Assembly: GCA_021413595.1 (NCBI GenBank)
Contig: JAIOQD010000070.1
Location: 1-6,276, forward strand
From: Bacteroidota bacterium
GTDB taxonomy: Bacteria > Bacteroidota > Bacteroidia > 2-12-FULL-35-15
Length of the DNA: 6,276 nucleotides
Direction of reading: 5' to 3'
The translations under genes were made by a program, and so were the position numbers. The notes beneath the pieces are model-generated. The model was not told where the DNA came from. It saw only the letters and a program-made list of their open reading frames with translations, and searched no databases. Numbering within the stretch: the first letter of the stretch is position 1; every line of letters begins with the position of its first letter. Below, piece by piece: positions 5,534-6,276 of this stretch.

Positions 5534-6276
5534 TTATACGATTGCCGAAGTATATTTTGTGTATCAAATATATTTTCAACACTTACAAATAAACTTTGTG
5601 AAGTTTTTTTTCTGTTCGTTTTATAGGAAAGCTTAATATCAAATCTGGAATAGTCTTTTACCTTTTTTGAAAAGGCTTCGCTGTCTATATAAACAGCCAT
5701 CCCCACAGCATTCGACTTTTCAAGATCAATTGGCGTGTACCTGTTCCCGCCTGCTTGAGTATATTTCAGATCAAGCGAAAGCGATTTTATTTTATTTTTT
5801 CCTAATTCCAATTCATAACCAACAAGGGCATTGGCAACATATCCGCCATCATAACTTGTGTGATTTTCTAAATTATTACTGCCCTTATATTTTGATTGAT
5901 ATACTGAGGCAGTAGTTAAAAAGTAATAGTGCTTGCTAAAAAATCTTTCAATAGTAAATTCCACACCGTAATTTTTACCATCGCCTTTGTTTGTCAAACT
6001 ATCAACAAGTGTAAGCCCTTCCAAAGCATTACCTTCATTGATCATAGAGAAGGAAGAGCTCGAATATTGCTGGATAGGAATATTATATAAATATTGATAA
6101 TATGTTTCAAGTTTAAATCTGAAACCATTTGCAAAATTATAATCGTAATTTAAAATAAGATGATGGCTTTTTGACAGATCTAAATTACGATTGCTTCTAT
6201 AATAGCTGTCAGTTGAGGGAATATAATTTTCATAAAAATAATATACGGTAGGTTGCATTTGACTGTGCATTCCATA
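5476..6276 (-). CDS. TonB-dependent outer-membrane receptor, C-terminal beta-barrel part, open at the window edge
   Basis: The frame stays open to the right edge, so the ATG at 6268-6270 is internal: the two codons before it read YG, giving YGMHSQMQP, a stretch typical of Bacteroidota receptor barrels. The ~266 visible residues alternate polar and aromatic positions as in outer-membrane beta-strands (for example HHLILNYDYNFANGFRFKLE and KHYYFLTTASVYQSKYKG). They include KNYGVEFTIERFF and, near the end, YSRFDIKLSYKTNRKKTSQS followed by FVSVENIFDTQNILRQSYN, the usual penultimate strands. Such receptors import large or scarce nutrients with energy from TonB. The plug domain and signal peptide lie outside the window. 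After RQSYN (down to 5533) the last 18 residues do not form the expected final strand and the protein lacks the usual terminal aromatic residue needed for barrel insertion. The 3' end is therefore probably lost and the gene may be a remnant. The substrate cannot be told. Confidence 0.8.
   Translation of the reverse strand, partial: YGMHSQMQPTVYYFYENYIPSTDSYYRSNRNLDLSKSHHLILNYDYNFANGFRFKLETYYQYLYNIPIQQYSSSSFSMINEGNALEGLTLVDSLTNKGDGKNYGVEFTIERFFSKHYYFLTTASVYQSKYKGSNNLENHTSYDGGYVANALVGYELELGKNKIKSLSLDLKYTQAGGNRYTPIDLEKSNAVGMAVYIDSEAFSKKVKDYSRFDIKLSYKTNRKKTSQSLFVSVENIFDTQNILRQSYNLFAVHVIIEAASEAKYIT

Noticed and set aside
5667..5915. Plus-strand 82-codon frame inside the receptor gene
   Set aside because: The minus strand carries clear beta-barrel coding sequence; the plus translation looks random.
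6268..6270. ATG as a true start of the receptor frame
   Set aside because: The frame continues upstream to the window edge with YG, completing the family's YGxHSQMQP stretch, so this Met is internal.

Overview
The window is AT-rich DNA, most likely from a member of the Bacteroidota. Three things point there. The RecQ helicase has the long (~730 residue) Bacteroidota form with an extra domain after HRDC. The genes lack clear Shine-Dalgarno sequences. The last gene is a TonB-dependent outer-membrane receptor of the type abundant in this phylum. All names rest on motifs read by eye; no search was run.

Layout. At the left edge (1-278, minus) is the N-terminal part of a KpsF/GutQ/KdsD-type arabinose-5-phosphate isomerase, a sugar isomerase used for Kdo and LPS synthesis. 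It is divergently arranged with a complete recQ (458-2662, plus), across a 179-bp AT-rich spacer holding one weak promoter candidate. Downstream of recQ is a non-coding stretch (about 2663-2819) built of 7-nt near-repeats in opposite orientations. Next is a ten-helix membrane protein that looks like a DUF1624/HGSNAT-type acyltransferase (2820-3863). Then comes an alpha/beta hydrolase (3918-4997) whose last ~85 residues look like a separate small domain.

The right end looks rearranged. The hydrolase stop overlaps, by ATGA, the start of a 159-residue piece of a 3-hydroxybutyrate dehydrogenase (SDR family). That piece keeps its catalytic Ser and YxxxK but lacks the whole nucleotide-binding N-terminus and the C-terminal ~35 residues. 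Two bases after it, in convergent orientation, ends a TonB-dependent receptor (5476-6276, minus, open at the right edge) whose own last beta-strand seems replaced by unrelated residues. About 80 bp (roughly 5450-5533) between the two fragments belongs to neither gene.

Functional links. The isomerase and recQ are housekeeping genes. The hydrolase shows RhlA/PhaG-like features and sits next to a 3-hydroxybutyrate dehydrogenase remnant, so a former (R)-3-hydroxyacyl metabolism pair is possible but inferred. I see no CRISPR array, tRNA, rRNA, insertion sequence or defence system. The most notable points are the hydrolase fusion, the doubly truncated dehydrogenase and the heptamer repeat region.
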